64,000 bases of DNA, from NCBI RefSeq assembly GCF_900176425.1, contig NZ_FWXS01000001.1:248001-312000 (forward strand). Reading direction: 5' to 3'. Both the position numbers and the translations under genes were made by a program. The notes below the pieces were generated by a model that saw only the letters and a program-made list of their open reading frames with translations, was not told the DNA's origin and made no database searches. Position 1 is the stretch's first letter; every line of letters begins with the position of its first letter. Positions 44,022 to 52,728 of the stretch are shown piece by piece. This DNA comes from Moheibacter sediminis. GTDB taxonomy: Bacteria > Bacteroidota > Bacteroidia > Flavobacteriales > Weeksellaceae.

Positions 44022-44507
44022 TTATTTAAATTTCTTAATCATTTCTTCCACAACTTCATAAGTTGCCGGACAGATCAAAGTGTTTTGAATCGTTAAATGA
44101 TTGATTTGGTAGAATTTTTTGCGGTCAGTGTGCGGGAATTCGCGGCAAGCCTTCGGGCGGTGTTCATAAACCGAACAGTAATTATCCGCACCCAAAAAAG
44201 GGCAGGGAACCGACTGTAAAACATAATCATTGTCTTCATCAATCCTCAAATATTTATCGATGAATTGTGAAGGTTTTAATCGAAATACACCAGATAATCT
44301 TTCTATATCTTTTTGGGTAAAAAGCGGCCCTGTCGTTTTGCAGCAATTTGCACAAGACAAACAATCAATTCTGTCGAAAACTTCATCGTGGATGGATTGC
44401 ATTTTCTGGTCTAAATCCTTGGGTGGTTTGTTTTTAATTTTCCCTAAGAATTTTTTGTGTTCAGCCTGGCGTTGTGCAGCTTTTTGGTGGTAATCTTTTA
44501 GATTCAT
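44022..44507 (-). CDS. YkgJ-family cysteine cluster protein
   Basis: Cytoplasmic protein of 161 residues with the YkgJ/FliB-like cysteine pattern: CLSCANCCKTTGP (about 48-60), then CPFLGADNYCSVYEHRPKAC with REFPH. The spaced cysteines suggest a metal or iron-sulphur site; function is not established for most members. Located 34 bp downstream of the HMG-CoA reductase gene on the same strand, so they may be co-transcribed. Confidence 0.85.
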   Translation of the reverse strand: MNLKDYHQKAAQRQAEHKKFLGKIKNKPPKDLDQKMQSIHDEVFDRIDCLSCANCCKTTGPLFTQKDIERLSGVFRLKPSQFIDKYLRIDEDNDYVLQSVPCPFLGADNYCSVYEHRPKACREFPHTDRKKFYQINHLTIQNTLICPATYEVVEEMIKKFK

Positions 44508-44540
44508 CTTTCAAATATTCGAATTACCACATTTTTCAAA

Positions 44541-45890
44541 TTATTTCTTCAGCTCCTCCACGCTTTTCACGCCACGAAGATTACAGAATTCTGAAATCAC
44601 ACCATGATGAGATACGGTTTTGTCTTTGAAATAATTTACGAAATACTCTTTTTCTTCTTCCGTTGCTTCGAGTTGATTCAAGATATTGAGCAAGTGCATT
44701 TTCATATGTCCTTGCTGAATTCCGGTTGTAACGAGTGAGCGAAGCGCCGCAAAATTTTGTGCCAATCCACCGACAGCAACGATTCCCATCAGTTTTTCAG
44801 CATTTGGATTTCCTAGAACTTCCAAAGCCAATTTAACCAAAGGATGCAAAGATGTCAAACCGCCCACAGTTCCCAATGAAATTGGCAAATCTAACCAAAA
44901 ACGAAACACGCCGTCTTTCACTTCGCAATGTGTCAAACTGCTGTATTTTCCATCTTTCGAAGCATAGGTATGCGCGCAGGCTTCCACCGCACGGAAATCA
45001 TTTCCGGTAGCGATAACCACGGCATCAATTCCGTTCATAATTCCTTTGTTATGTGTTGTAGCACGATATGGTTCAACTTCCGCAATACGAACTGCACGCG
45101 TAAATTTCTCAACAAACATTTCAGAAGAAACATTTCCTTCCGCCAAATCCTCAACGGGACAACTTACTTCTGCACGGACGAGACAATCAGGCGTATAATT
45201 AGTTAAAATACACATCACAATTTGTAGTGAATCCTTTTCTTCAGACGTAAAAACATCGCTTTCGTAAACTTCTCTTTTCAATGTTTGTGCAAATTGTTCC
45301 AAACATGAATTGATAAAATTTGCACCCATGGAATCCACAGTGTCAAATTCTGCATGGATTTGGTAATAATCAGGAATGTCTTCAGTTTTGTCAACCAATT
45401 TCAAATTCAAAATTCCGCCCCCGCGCGCCTGCATATTTTTGGTAATCGGTTCTGTATCGATGAATAATTTCGCCAAAACCGTTTCCAAAAAGAATCTGTC
45501 CAATTTTTCTTTGTCACCGCCGAACATGAAATGAACGTGTCCCAATTTCACTTTGGAAAGGATTTTTGTTTTGAATCCGCCACGGTTAATCCAAAATTTT
45601 GCTGCTTTAGATGCCGCTGCCACAACTGAACTTTCCTCAATCGCCATCGGTAAACATTGCAATTCACCGTCAATTAAAAAATTGGGAGCGAAACCAAAAG
45701 GCATGTAAAAATTAGAAAGTGTATTTTCCGAAAATTCATCGTGTAATCGCTGCAAATCTGCATCATCGTTCCAGTATTGTTTCAGGGTTTGAATGGATTT
45801 TTCTGAACCATTTAAATATTCGTTGACCAACCATTCTATCTTTCCTTCTTTTGATAATTTGGAAAAACCTTCAACCGGAGTGTGATTCAT
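44541..45890 (-). CDS. mvaA: Class II HMG-CoA reductase (degradative-type)
   Basis: NAD(P)H-dependent HMG-CoA reductase of 449 residues in the class II (Pseudomonas mvaA) group. Catalytic and binding motifs: MAIEESSVVAAASKAAKFW (catalytic Glu), TTHNKGIMNGIDAVVIATGN (catalytic Lys and Asp), and VSHHGVISEF near the C-terminus (catalytic His). Class II enzymes were first described in mevalonate breakdown. In Flavobacteriia the enzyme is usually taken to supply mevalonate for isoprenoids; the direction cannot be told here. Confidence 0.93.
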   Translation of the reverse strand: MNHTPVEGFSKLSKEGKIEWLVNEYLNGSEKSIQTLKQYWNDDADLQRLHDEFSENTLSNFYMPFGFAPNFLIDGELQCLPMAIEESSVVAAASKAAKFWINRGGFKTKILSKVKLGHVHFMFGGDKEKLDRFFLETVLAKLFIDTEPITKNMQARGGGILNLKLVDKTEDIPDYYQIHAEFDTVDSMGANFINSCLEQFAQTLKREVYESDVFTSEEKDSLQIVMCILTNYTPDCLVRAEVSCPVEDLAEGNVSSEMFVEKFTRAVRIAEVEPYRATTHNKGIMNGIDAVVIATGNDFRAVEACAHTYASKDGKYSSLTHCEVKDGVFRFWLDLPISLGTVGGLTSLHPLVKLALEVLGNPNAEKLMGIVAVGGLAQNFAALRSLVTTGIQQGHMKMHLLNILNQLEATEEEKEYFVNYFKDKTVSHHGVISEFCNLRGVKSVEELKK

Positions 45891-46028
45891 AATTTGTGAA
45901 TTTTGACAAATGTAGGCAATACTGAAATTTTAAGTTCAAAGAGGACGCTAATTTTATGTTAAAGCAGAATTTTTTCTAAATTTTTATTGTCAGTTTCAAA
46001 TATTCGTATTTAATTTGTGCTTTCAAAA

Positions 46029-46101
46029 GCGGGAATAGCTCAATTGGTAGAGCATCAGCCTTCCAAGCTGAATGTTGCGAGTTCGAGTCTCGTTTCCCGC
46101 T
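46029..46101 (+). tRNA. tRNA-Gly (anticodon TCC)
   Basis: Seventy-three nucleotides with a full cloverleaf: acceptor GCGGGAA pairing with TTCCCGC, D-arm GCTC..GAGC, anticodon stem CAGCC/AGCTG region with loop CTTCCAA (TCC at 46062-46064), and T-arm GCGAG/CTCGT. CCA is not fully encoded. A strong terminator follows directly. Confidence 0.95.
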
Positions 46102-46103
46102 CA

Positions 46104-46134
46104 AAATCCTTTCAATCTTGAAAGGATTTTTTTA
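46104..46134 (+). terminator. Terminator of tRNA-Gly
   Basis: AAATCCTTTCAA and TTGAAAGGATTT form a 12-bp stem followed by a T-run. Confidence 0.88.
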
Positions 46135-46144
46135 TTCGTAAAAT

Positions 46145-47191
46145 TTAAACCTTGTTTAGAAAAAACGAGAATTCCGTTCCTTCGTTGTAAACACTTTTTA
46201 CGTAGATTTTTTCACCGTGGGCTTCTAGGATGTGTTTCACGATGGAAAGTCCAAGTCCCGAGCCTCCATGTGTACGGCTGCGGCTTTTGTCGGCGCGGTA
46301 AAAACGTTCAAAAATGCGTTCGATGTGTTCGGGTTTGATACCGATTCCGGTGTCTTTGATGGTAGTTTTGATTTTGTTGTTTACAGTTTGAAATGAAACT
46401 GTGACCGTCGCTTTTCGCGCAGAATGGTTGATGGCGTTTACAATTAAATTTGTAAGCACTTGTTCAATTCTTTCAATATCACCCCTGACGCGAACGGGAA
46501 TGTCAATCTGGTTTTCGATTTCGACTTTTACGTCGTTGTTGGATGCTTTGATTTCCAACAAATCAAAAACTTCTTTGGTCAGTGCAACGATGTTGAAAGA
46601 TTTCTGTTCGAGCTTTAAATTTCCGGTTTCGAGTTCTGTAATTAAATCCAAATCTTTGACGATGTAAGTCAATCTTTCCACCGATTTATTGATTCGATTT
46701 AAATATTTATCGCGAATGGATTCATCTTCCACACCACCTTCAATCAAAGTCAAAAGATAACCCTGGATGGAAAACAAGGGTGTTTTTAATTCATGCGAAA
46801 CATTTCCCAAAAATTCTCTGCGGTAATTTTCCCTTTCGGTCAAACTATCGATTTCTTTGGATTTATCGTCTGTCAGATTTGAAATTTGTGCAGAAAGCGT
46901 TTCCACATTGGTAGCAGTTTTCTGCGTATTTAAATCGGGCAATAAACTGTAAAGTTGAGAAATGTTGATTTTAAAGAATTTCTGAAAAATGATGCTTAAA
47001 ATTCCAAAAATAATCAAGGATGGAATGATAAAAGCAAGTAAAATTCCCTGCCCTAGAAATTTGGTCGAAAACCAATAATTCAATGGAAAATCGAGTAAAA
47101 TGGAACCGATGAACCCAATGATTACCCAAATGAGGAATCCACCCAAAAGCGAATACAAAATCGTATTGAACCAGCGATTGGGTGTTGCCAT
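46145..47191 (-). CDS. PhoR-like sensor histidine kinase
   Basis: Membrane kinase of 348 residues: two transmembrane helices (about 10-30 and 45-70) with almost no periplasmic loop, a short linker, then a DHp domain with the H-box NVSHELKTPLFSIQGYL, an N-box NLIVNAINHS, a DTGIGIKPEHIERIFERFY segment and the G-box GGSGLGLSIVKHIL. It lies 4 bp downstream of the response-regulator gene and must pair with it. The short loop and PhoR-like core suggest sensing through a membrane complex, for example phosphate status, but this is not proven. Confidence 0.9.
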   Translation of the reverse strand: MATPNRWFNTILYSLLGGFLIWVIIGFIGSILLDFPLNYWFSTKFLGQGILLAFIIPSLIIFGILSIIFQKFFKINISQLYSLLPDLNTQKTATNVETLSAQISNLTDDKSKEIDSLTERENYRREFLGNVSHELKTPLFSIQGYLLTLIEGGVEDESIRDKYLNRINKSVERLTYIVKDLDLITELETGNLKLEQKSFNIVALTKEVFDLLEIKASNNDVKVEIENQIDIPVRVRGDIERIEQVLTNLIVNAINHSARKATVTVSFQTVNNKIKTTIKDTGIGIKPEHIERIFERFYRADKSRSRTHGGSGLGLSIVKHILEAHGEKIYVKSVYNEGTEFSFFLNKV

Positions 47192-47195
47192 AATT

Positions 47196-47870
47196 TTATG
47201 CGTTTAGTTTGTAACCTACACCTTTGATGGTAGAAAGACGATCGTTCCCAAATTTTTCGCGCAGTTTTCTAATGTGAACATCGATGGTGCGTCCGCCGAC
47301 CACGACTTCATTTCCCCAAACTTTTTCAAGAATTTCTTCTCTTTTGAAAACGCGTTTTGGATTGGAAGCCAACAATGCCAGCAATTCAAATTCTTTGCGT
47401 GGAAGCATGAATTCATCATTGAGGAAAGTTACTTTGTACGTTTCACGGTCAATTACAAATTCATCTAATTCGATGAATTGTTGTTTGTCGTCAGTTGATT
47501 TCAAACGAAGTAAAGCTTTAATTTTGCTCATCAAAACCTTTGGCTTTACCGGTTTCGTGATGTAATCATCGGCTCCGGCATCATAACCTGCAAGCTGAGA
47601 AAATTCCTCAGTGCGTGCAGTTAAAAATACGATCAATGTTTTTTTGAGGGAATCGATTTTACGAATTTCCGAACATGCTTCGATGCCGTCCATTTCAGGC
47701 ATCATCACGTCCAAAAGAATCAAATCCGGTTTTTCTACTTTTGCTTTTTTAACGGCTTCTGCACCGTTTGAAGCAGTGGAAACTTCGTATCCTTCTTTGA
47801 TTAAATTATAAGAAAGAAATTCCAGAATATCCGGCTCGTCATCAACAAGTAACAATTTGATTTTTTTCAT
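47196..47870 (-). CDS. OmpR/PhoB-type response regulator
   Basis: Protein of 224 residues: receiver domain (acidic pair in LLVDDEPDI, phospho-acceptor in DLILLDVMMPEMDG, Lys in YITKPVKPKVL) and a winged-helix output (ELLALLASNPKRVFKREEIL, then VVGGRTIDVHIRKLREKFG and a VGYKLNA end). It is transcribed with the kinase gene that starts 4 bp later. Divergent from the TonB-dependent receptor gene, which is a plausible regulatory target. Confidence 0.93.
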   Translation of the reverse strand: MKKIKLLLVDDEPDILEFLSYNLIKEGYEVSTASNGAEAVKKAKVEKPDLILLDVMMPEMDGIEACSEIRKIDSLKKTLIVFLTARTEEFSQLAGYDAGADDYITKPVKPKVLMSKIKALLRLKSTDDKQQFIELDEFVIDRETYKVTFLNDEFMLPRKEFELLALLASNPKRVFKREEILEKVWGNEVVVGGRTIDVHIRKLREKFGNDRLSTIKGVGYKLNA

Positions 47871-48056
47871 CTGAATGTTTAAAATTCAGTGTGTAAAGTT
47901 AGAGTAAAATTCTCAAAATTAACGCCAAAGTGAATGATTAACATAGATTTAAAATTGATTTAAACTTGGTAACATTGAATTAATGAAAACTTAAAACTAG
48001 GGAAAATAGAAATTTACAGATGATGCTGTTCTTTGCAGAGAAATTTGAAAAGAAAA

Positions 48057-50813
48057 ATGTATAAATCAATTTGTTTGTTTTTGTTTTTGACAGCGTTCAC
48101 TATGTTGAGTGCTCAATCGGAAGGAATTATCTTCGGAAATGTCAAGGACGATACGGGTGCGCCGGTCGAAAATGCCGATGTATTTATAGATGGTACGATG
48201 TATTCTGTGTTTACAGATGCAAGCGGTAATTATGAATTGGAAGTTGAGCCAAGTGCTTATGTCTTAATTATCACAGGAATTGGGTTCGACGAATTTTCTC
48301 AGGAAGTTACAGTAAACGCAGGAGAAAGAGTTGAGGTTTCTACACAATTGATTAGTTCATCTACTTCTACAACTCAGTTGGGTGAAGCGGTAGTTGTTGG
48401 TCAGGTGAGCAAAGAAACTGAATCAGCATTGCTGAATGAACAAAGAAAATCGGTGGTTATCACTGAAAGCATTGGAGTAAAGGAACTAGAAAGAAAGGGT
48501 GTTAGTGATGTTTCATCAGCTGTCACAAAGGTTTCGGGGATTTCAAAGCAAGAAGGTTCAAGTGTGGTTTATGTAAGAGGTTTAGGAGACCGTTACAATT
48601 CAACAACCATGAACGGATTGCCAATACCTTCGAATGATCCTGAATGGAAAAATATAGATTTAAGTATCTTATCGACTGATATTTTAAGTTATATAGGGAT
48701 TGATAAAGTTTACAGTGGAACTTTCTTTGGTGATTTTGCCGGAGGAAATGTAAACGTAAATTCTAAAAAACAAACCGGGAAAGGATTTTTCTCTTTCGGA
48801 ATGACTTCAAGAATAAATACAAATGCGATTAAAGATAATACTTTCAGATTGCAGCAAGGGATTAACTGGATGGGATTTGATAAAGTTTCCAATCCAAATT
48901 CTCTTACCCAGTATGGATTTGAGAATAGTTTAAATCCAAAAAAATCAGGTGCATTGGGAGCAGGCTTTTCATTAGCAGCAGGTGAAAGATTCAATGTGGG
49001 AGAAAACGGAAAATTCAGTTTTTTTGTTACAGGAACACATGACAATGACTATTCAAGTATAGAAGATGGTTTCTTAAGAACAGGAATTAATACGGAAGGG
49101 CTTTCACAAGGAAGAGATTTTCCAATCTATAGAAGATATGATTATACTACAAATACAACAGGATATTTAAACTTATCTTATCAGTTAAACCGTAAAAACA
49201 CCATTAACTTCAACAGTTTATTTGTGAATTCATCTAACCAAAAATTGGAAGAAGGTGAGGGTTGGATCAGAGATGTGGCTATTGACGGTGGTCAGCAAAG
49301 ACGTGGAACTTATGTTCAAAACATATTGTGGGTGAATCAATTATTGGGAGAACACAAATTAGGAGAACGTTCTAACTTGAATTGGGCATTTGGTTACAAC
49401 AAAGTAACAAGCGATTTGCCGGATCGTTTCCAAAATACTTTGAAATTTCAAAATGGAAATTATGTAATGGCAAACAATGCGGCTTCTGATAACCACAGAT
49501 ATTACCATGATTTGTCAGAAGATGAATACGTAGGAAACATCGCTGTGGATTACAAATTTGCAAAATCAGAAGATGGCTACAAAGGTAAAATCACTTTAGG
49601 ATACAACGGTCGTTACAAAGAAAGAGATTTGAATGCTTTACAATATAACTTCAGAGTAAATGCAGAAGGAGCAAATGTTCCGGTAGATTTTGCAAACATA
49701 GATGCTTTTTACAATCAGGAGAACTTCAACAACAACTGGTTTGACATGGTAACCTTCTCAGGTGATAATTTGAGCCGTCAGTATTATAATGGTGAACAAA
49801 ACATACAAGGAGGTTATGCAAACATAGAATACAAATTGACTCCAAAATTTACTGCAGTAATAGGATTAAGAGGCGAAATGGTAAATCAATTGGTAGGTTG
49901 GAACACATCTTTAGATCCAGTTGGAAGAGAAAATGAATTGGAAGAATTCATGTTTTTACCAAGTTTGAACTTAAAATATGAAGTAACCGACAGGCAAAAC
50001 ATACGTTTTGCGGCAAGTAAAACTTACACGCTTCCTCAGTTCAAAGAAAGAGCATTGTTTATGTATGAAGAATTTGACGGAACTACTGTAGGTAATCCTT
50101 CCACTTATGCTTCTACCGATTACAACGCAGATTTGAAATGGGAAATTTTTCCAAATGCGGGTGAATTAATTTCCGTAGCAGCATTTGGTAAATATATTTT
50201 AGACCCGATCAACAAATTTACAATGGCATCTTCTTCAAATGATTTGACTTACGGTAACACCGGAGATTGGGGATATGTTTTTGGAGGTGAATTGGAGGTT
50301 AGAAAATCAATTTTCAAAATAGAATCCAATAATCCGCTTCAATTAACTGCTGGTGCAAATGTTTCTTATGCTTACTCTAATCAGGAACTTAATCCAGAAA
50401 AATTATATGATGAAACTCTATTGGCAAACGGTTACAGAATTACAGCCAATTTCACAGATGAAGAAGCTGCATTCCAAGGTGCTTCAGATCTTTTGTTGAA
50501 CGGTGATATTTCCATTAACAAAGAATGGGAAGGCGGTGAAATGTTCATGGCAACTCTTGCTTACAACTATTTTTCAGACAGAATTTTTGCATTAGGGGTT
50601 GAGGAAAGAGGAAACATCATTGAAAAAGGAATCGGAACACTTGATTTTATCATCAGAACTAAAGTTTCCAAAAACATAGGAATCAATTTAAATGCGAGAA
50701 ATCTTCTGAATCCAACTTTTGAAAGATTTCAGGAAAACAAGGCTGGAGATGTAACCAATCTTAGCTATAAAAAAGGAATGAACTTTAGCTTAAACGTAAA
50801 TTATCAATTTTAA
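48057..50813 (+). CDS. TonB-dependent outer-membrane receptor
   Basis: Protein of 918 residues: signal peptide (MYKSICLFLFLTAFTMLSAQ), a carboxypeptidase-regulatory-like beta-sandwich (about 22-105, GIIFGNVKDDTGAPVENADV), a plug domain (SDVSSAVTKVSGISKQEGS, then VYVRGLGDRYNSTTMNGLPI), and a barrel ending in aromatic SLNVNYQF. It imports an unknown ligand with TonB energy. ATG 48057 is preferred to an upstream TTG because it gives a clean signal peptide. No SusD is present; a beta-helix lipoprotein follows 23 bp later, apparently in one operon. Confidence 0.9.
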   Translation: MYKSICLFLFLTAFTMLSAQSEGIIFGNVKDDTGAPVENADVFIDGTMYSVFTDASGNYELEVEPSAYVLIITGIGFDEFSQEVTVNAGERVEVSTQLISSSTSTTQLGEAVVVGQVSKETESALLNEQRKSVVITESIGVKELERKGVSDVSSAVTKVSGISKQEGSSVVYVRGLGDRYNSTTMNGLPIPSNDPEWKNIDLSILSTDILSYIGIDKVYSGTFFGDFAGGNVNVNSKKQTGKGFFSFGMTSRINTNAIKDNTFRLQQGINWMGFDKVSNPNSLTQYGFENSLNPKKSGALGAGFSLAAGERFNVGENGKFSFFVTGTHDNDYSSIEDGFLRTGINTEGLSQGRDFPIYRRYDYTTNTTGYLNLSYQLNRKNTINFNSLFVNSSNQKLEEGEGWIRDVAIDGGQQRRGTYVQNILWVNQLLGEHKLGERSNLNWAFGYNKVTSDLPDRFQNTLKFQNGNYVMANNAASDNHRYYHDLSEDEYVGNIAVDYKFAKSEDGYKGKITLGYNGRYKERDLNALQYNFRVNAEGANVPVDFANIDAFYNQENFNNNWFDMVTFSGDNLSRQYYNGEQNIQGGYANIEYKLTPKFTAVIGLRGEMVNQLVGWNTSLDPVGRENELEEFMFLPSLNLKYEVTDRQNIRFAASKTYTLPQFKERALFMYEEFDGTTVGNPSTYASTDYNADLKWEIFPNAGELISVAAFGKYILDPINKFTMASSSNDLTYGNTGDWGYVFGGELEVRKSIFKIESNNPLQLTAGANVSYAYSNQELNPEKLYDETLLANGYRITANFTDEEAAFQGASDLLLNGDISINKEWEGGEMFMATLAYNYFSDRIFALGVEERGNIIEKGIGTLDFIIRTKVSKNIGINLNARNLLNPTFERFQENKAGDVTNLSYKKGMNFSLNVNYQF

Positions 50814-50836
50814 AATAACACAATAAATAAATAAAA

Positions 50837-51997
50837 ATGAAAAAATCAGTTTTAAAAGTATTAGGAGTATTTGTAATGTCCTCTTCATTATTCTTAGCTA
50901 GCTGTAGCAGTGATGATGACAAAGGAGGAGATCCTCAACCAAGTTTGATCAACCCGGAAAACATGCAGGGAGAATTCTCAGCGGGTGAAAACATCGTTTT
51001 GGATGCCAATGTAGTTTACAAATTAAAAGGACCTTTGGTAATGTTGAACGGAAGTAAATTGACTATCCCGGCAGGTACCAAAATCGAAGCAACAGGAGGA
51101 ACAAGTTCTTACATCGCTATCGGACAAAATGCACAGATTTTCGTAAACGGTACAGCTACAAATCCTGTAGTTATTACCAACCCAACACAAACTCCAGGTT
51201 CATGGGGTGGAATAGTTATCTGTGGTAATGCGCCAATCAACAAAGCTGCTACTGCATCTGCAGAGGTTTCTGGTTTGACTTACGGTGGTACAGTTACAGG
51301 TGATAACTCAGGTTCAATCAAATATTTGAGAATTGAATATTCAGGAGCAATTTTCTCTAATGAAAAAGAATTCAACGGTTTAAGCTTGTTCGGAGTAGGT
51401 TCTGGAACAGTAATCGATTATGTTCAGGTTTACCACGGAACGGATGATGGTTTCGAATGGTTTGGAGGAACTGTAAATACTAGCAACTTGGTTGCTGTAG
51501 GTAACGAAGATGATCAATTTGACTGGACTGAAGGCTGGATCGGAACAAACACTAATTGGTATGGAAAAGAAGGTTTTGCAAAAGGAAACAGAGGTATAGA
51601 AGCTGATAATTTAGGTGGAAACAACTCAATGTCTCCATTCTCTAATCCTACAATCACAAACTTAACTCTGATAGGTATTGCAGAAAGTGGAGAACCTCAA
51701 GGTATTAAATTGAGAGAAGGTACAAAAGGAACTTTGAACAACGTAGTTTTGGCTAACTGGGCTACGGGTATCGATATCCAACATGATGTAACATTAAGCT
51801 GGATTCCAGGTGGAGAACTTAAAATCAACGGAGTTAGGTTCGAAAACGTAGGAACTGAATCTAAAGGTTCAAACAGTGCTGGTACTGCAGTTGATGTAAC
51901 TGCTGCTTATACGGTAAATAACAATGCAACTGGTGCAGGTAATGGTGTTAATTTGCCAACTTGGGCACAAGGCTGGACAAATATGACAGGATTATAA
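50837..51997 (+). CDS. Surface lipoprotein with right-handed beta-helix-like domain
   Basis: Lipoprotein of 386 residues with lipobox LASC (Cys23) followed by SSDDDKGG, an acidic stretch of the kind that marks Bacteroidota surface export. The mature part is rich in Gly, Asn and Thr with repeated strands (LTIPAGTKIEATGG, then SWGGIVICGNAPIN, GSIKYLRIEYSG and TVIDYVQVYHGTDDGFEWFG), which suggests a beta-helix. It is partner to the TonB-dependent receptor upstream and takes the place a SusD protein would hold. Ligand unknown. Confidence 0.7.
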   Translation: MKKSVLKVLGVFVMSSSLFLASCSSDDDKGGDPQPSLINPENMQGEFSAGENIVLDANVVYKLKGPLVMLNGSKLTIPAGTKIEATGGTSSYIAIGQNAQIFVNGTATNPVVITNPTQTPGSWGGIVICGNAPINKAATASAEVSGLTYGGTVTGDNSGSIKYLRIEYSGAIFSNEKEFNGLSLFGVGSGTVIDYVQVYHGTDDGFEWFGGTVNTSNLVAVGNEDDQFDWTEGWIGTNTNWYGKEGFAKGNRGIEADNLGGNNSMSPFSNPTITNLTLIGIAESGEPQGIKLREGTKGTLNNVVLANWATGIDIQHDVTLSWIPGGELKINGVRFENVGTESKGSNSAGTAVDVTAAYTVNNNATGAGNGVNLPTWAQGWTNMTGL

Positions 51998-52026
51998 TCT
52001 TCATATTATTTTTATAACACAAATTC

Positions 52027-52060
52027 AAAACCTCTCTACACAGTAGAGAGGTTTTTGTTT
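52027..52060 (+). terminator. Terminator of the receptor-lipoprotein operon
   Basis: AAAACCTCTCTAC pairs with GTAGAGAGGTTTT (13 bp, 3-nt loop) followed by T-rich sequence. Confidence 0.88.
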
Positions 52061-52176
52061 TATTTAAACTATTATCTATAAAATGTTTAGAACTAAATAT
52101 TAAGTTTTCTGCAAGTCCTTCTACACTTTAGAAGATTATCTTTTAAATTAAGAATAATATAGAGGTCTAATTATAA

Positions 52177-52686
52177 TTAATTCCAGTAGTACCATTTGCT
52201 TCCGTCAAAAACAGCCAATGCTTTATTAGTCGTATCATAACACATCATCCCTGGATATGGACTTTTTACATGCAAATGTGGCTCGGCTACTTTGGGTAAA
52301 ATCATTGCCATATTTGGTGATTCTAATACTAAAATACCATCAACTGAACTTACTACATCACCAATTATTACACCTTCACCTGTGTCTGCAGAAGGATTAG
52401 AAATGACATTCCCAGTTCCACCATCTTCAGATAGATTTTTCCAAAGACCATTTTCATATACTTTGACTACATTGTCGTGGGTATCAAACACGAAATTTCC
52501 ATTTGCTGGAGAAACATCATCCGTAGAAGTCACAGCCGGGAGGATAATTCCTCTGGTATTGTCCGGAGCATCTCCAAAATCGAGCAATGTGCTTGCGCCA
52601 TTTAGAGTTTCTTTACCGATTAATAATTGAGCATTTAAACATAGGTTTGAAGCGATTAAGATGCTTGAGAAGATAATTCTTTTCAT
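52177..52686 (-). CDS. Exported protein with C-terminal YNG/W-type module
   Basis: Protein of 169 residues with a signal peptide (MKRIIFSSILIASNLCLNAQ). The mature part begins like other Bacteroidota surface-structure proteins (LLIGKETLNGASTLLDFGD, TRGIILPAVTSTDDVSPANG, then VYENGLWKNLSE). Its last 55 residues (VLESPNMAMILPKV, then GMMCYDTTNKALAVFDGSKW) repeat the same pattern and are shared in outline with the end of the 1425-residue protein upstream. Forty-two bases separate the two genes. Function unknown; a surface-assembly partner is plausible. Confidence 0.6.
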   Translation of the reverse strand: MKRIIFSSILIASNLCLNAQLLIGKETLNGASTLLDFGDAPDNTRGIILPAVTSTDDVSPANGNFVFDTHDNVVKVYENGLWKNLSEDGGTGNVISNPSADTGEGVIIGDVVSSVDGILVLESPNMAMILPKVAEPHLHVKSPYPGMMCYDTTNKALAVFDGSKWYYWN

Positions 52687-52728
52687 CTTTTTTAATTGTT
52701 TGGGTTTGGTTAAAAAATAAAATATGGT

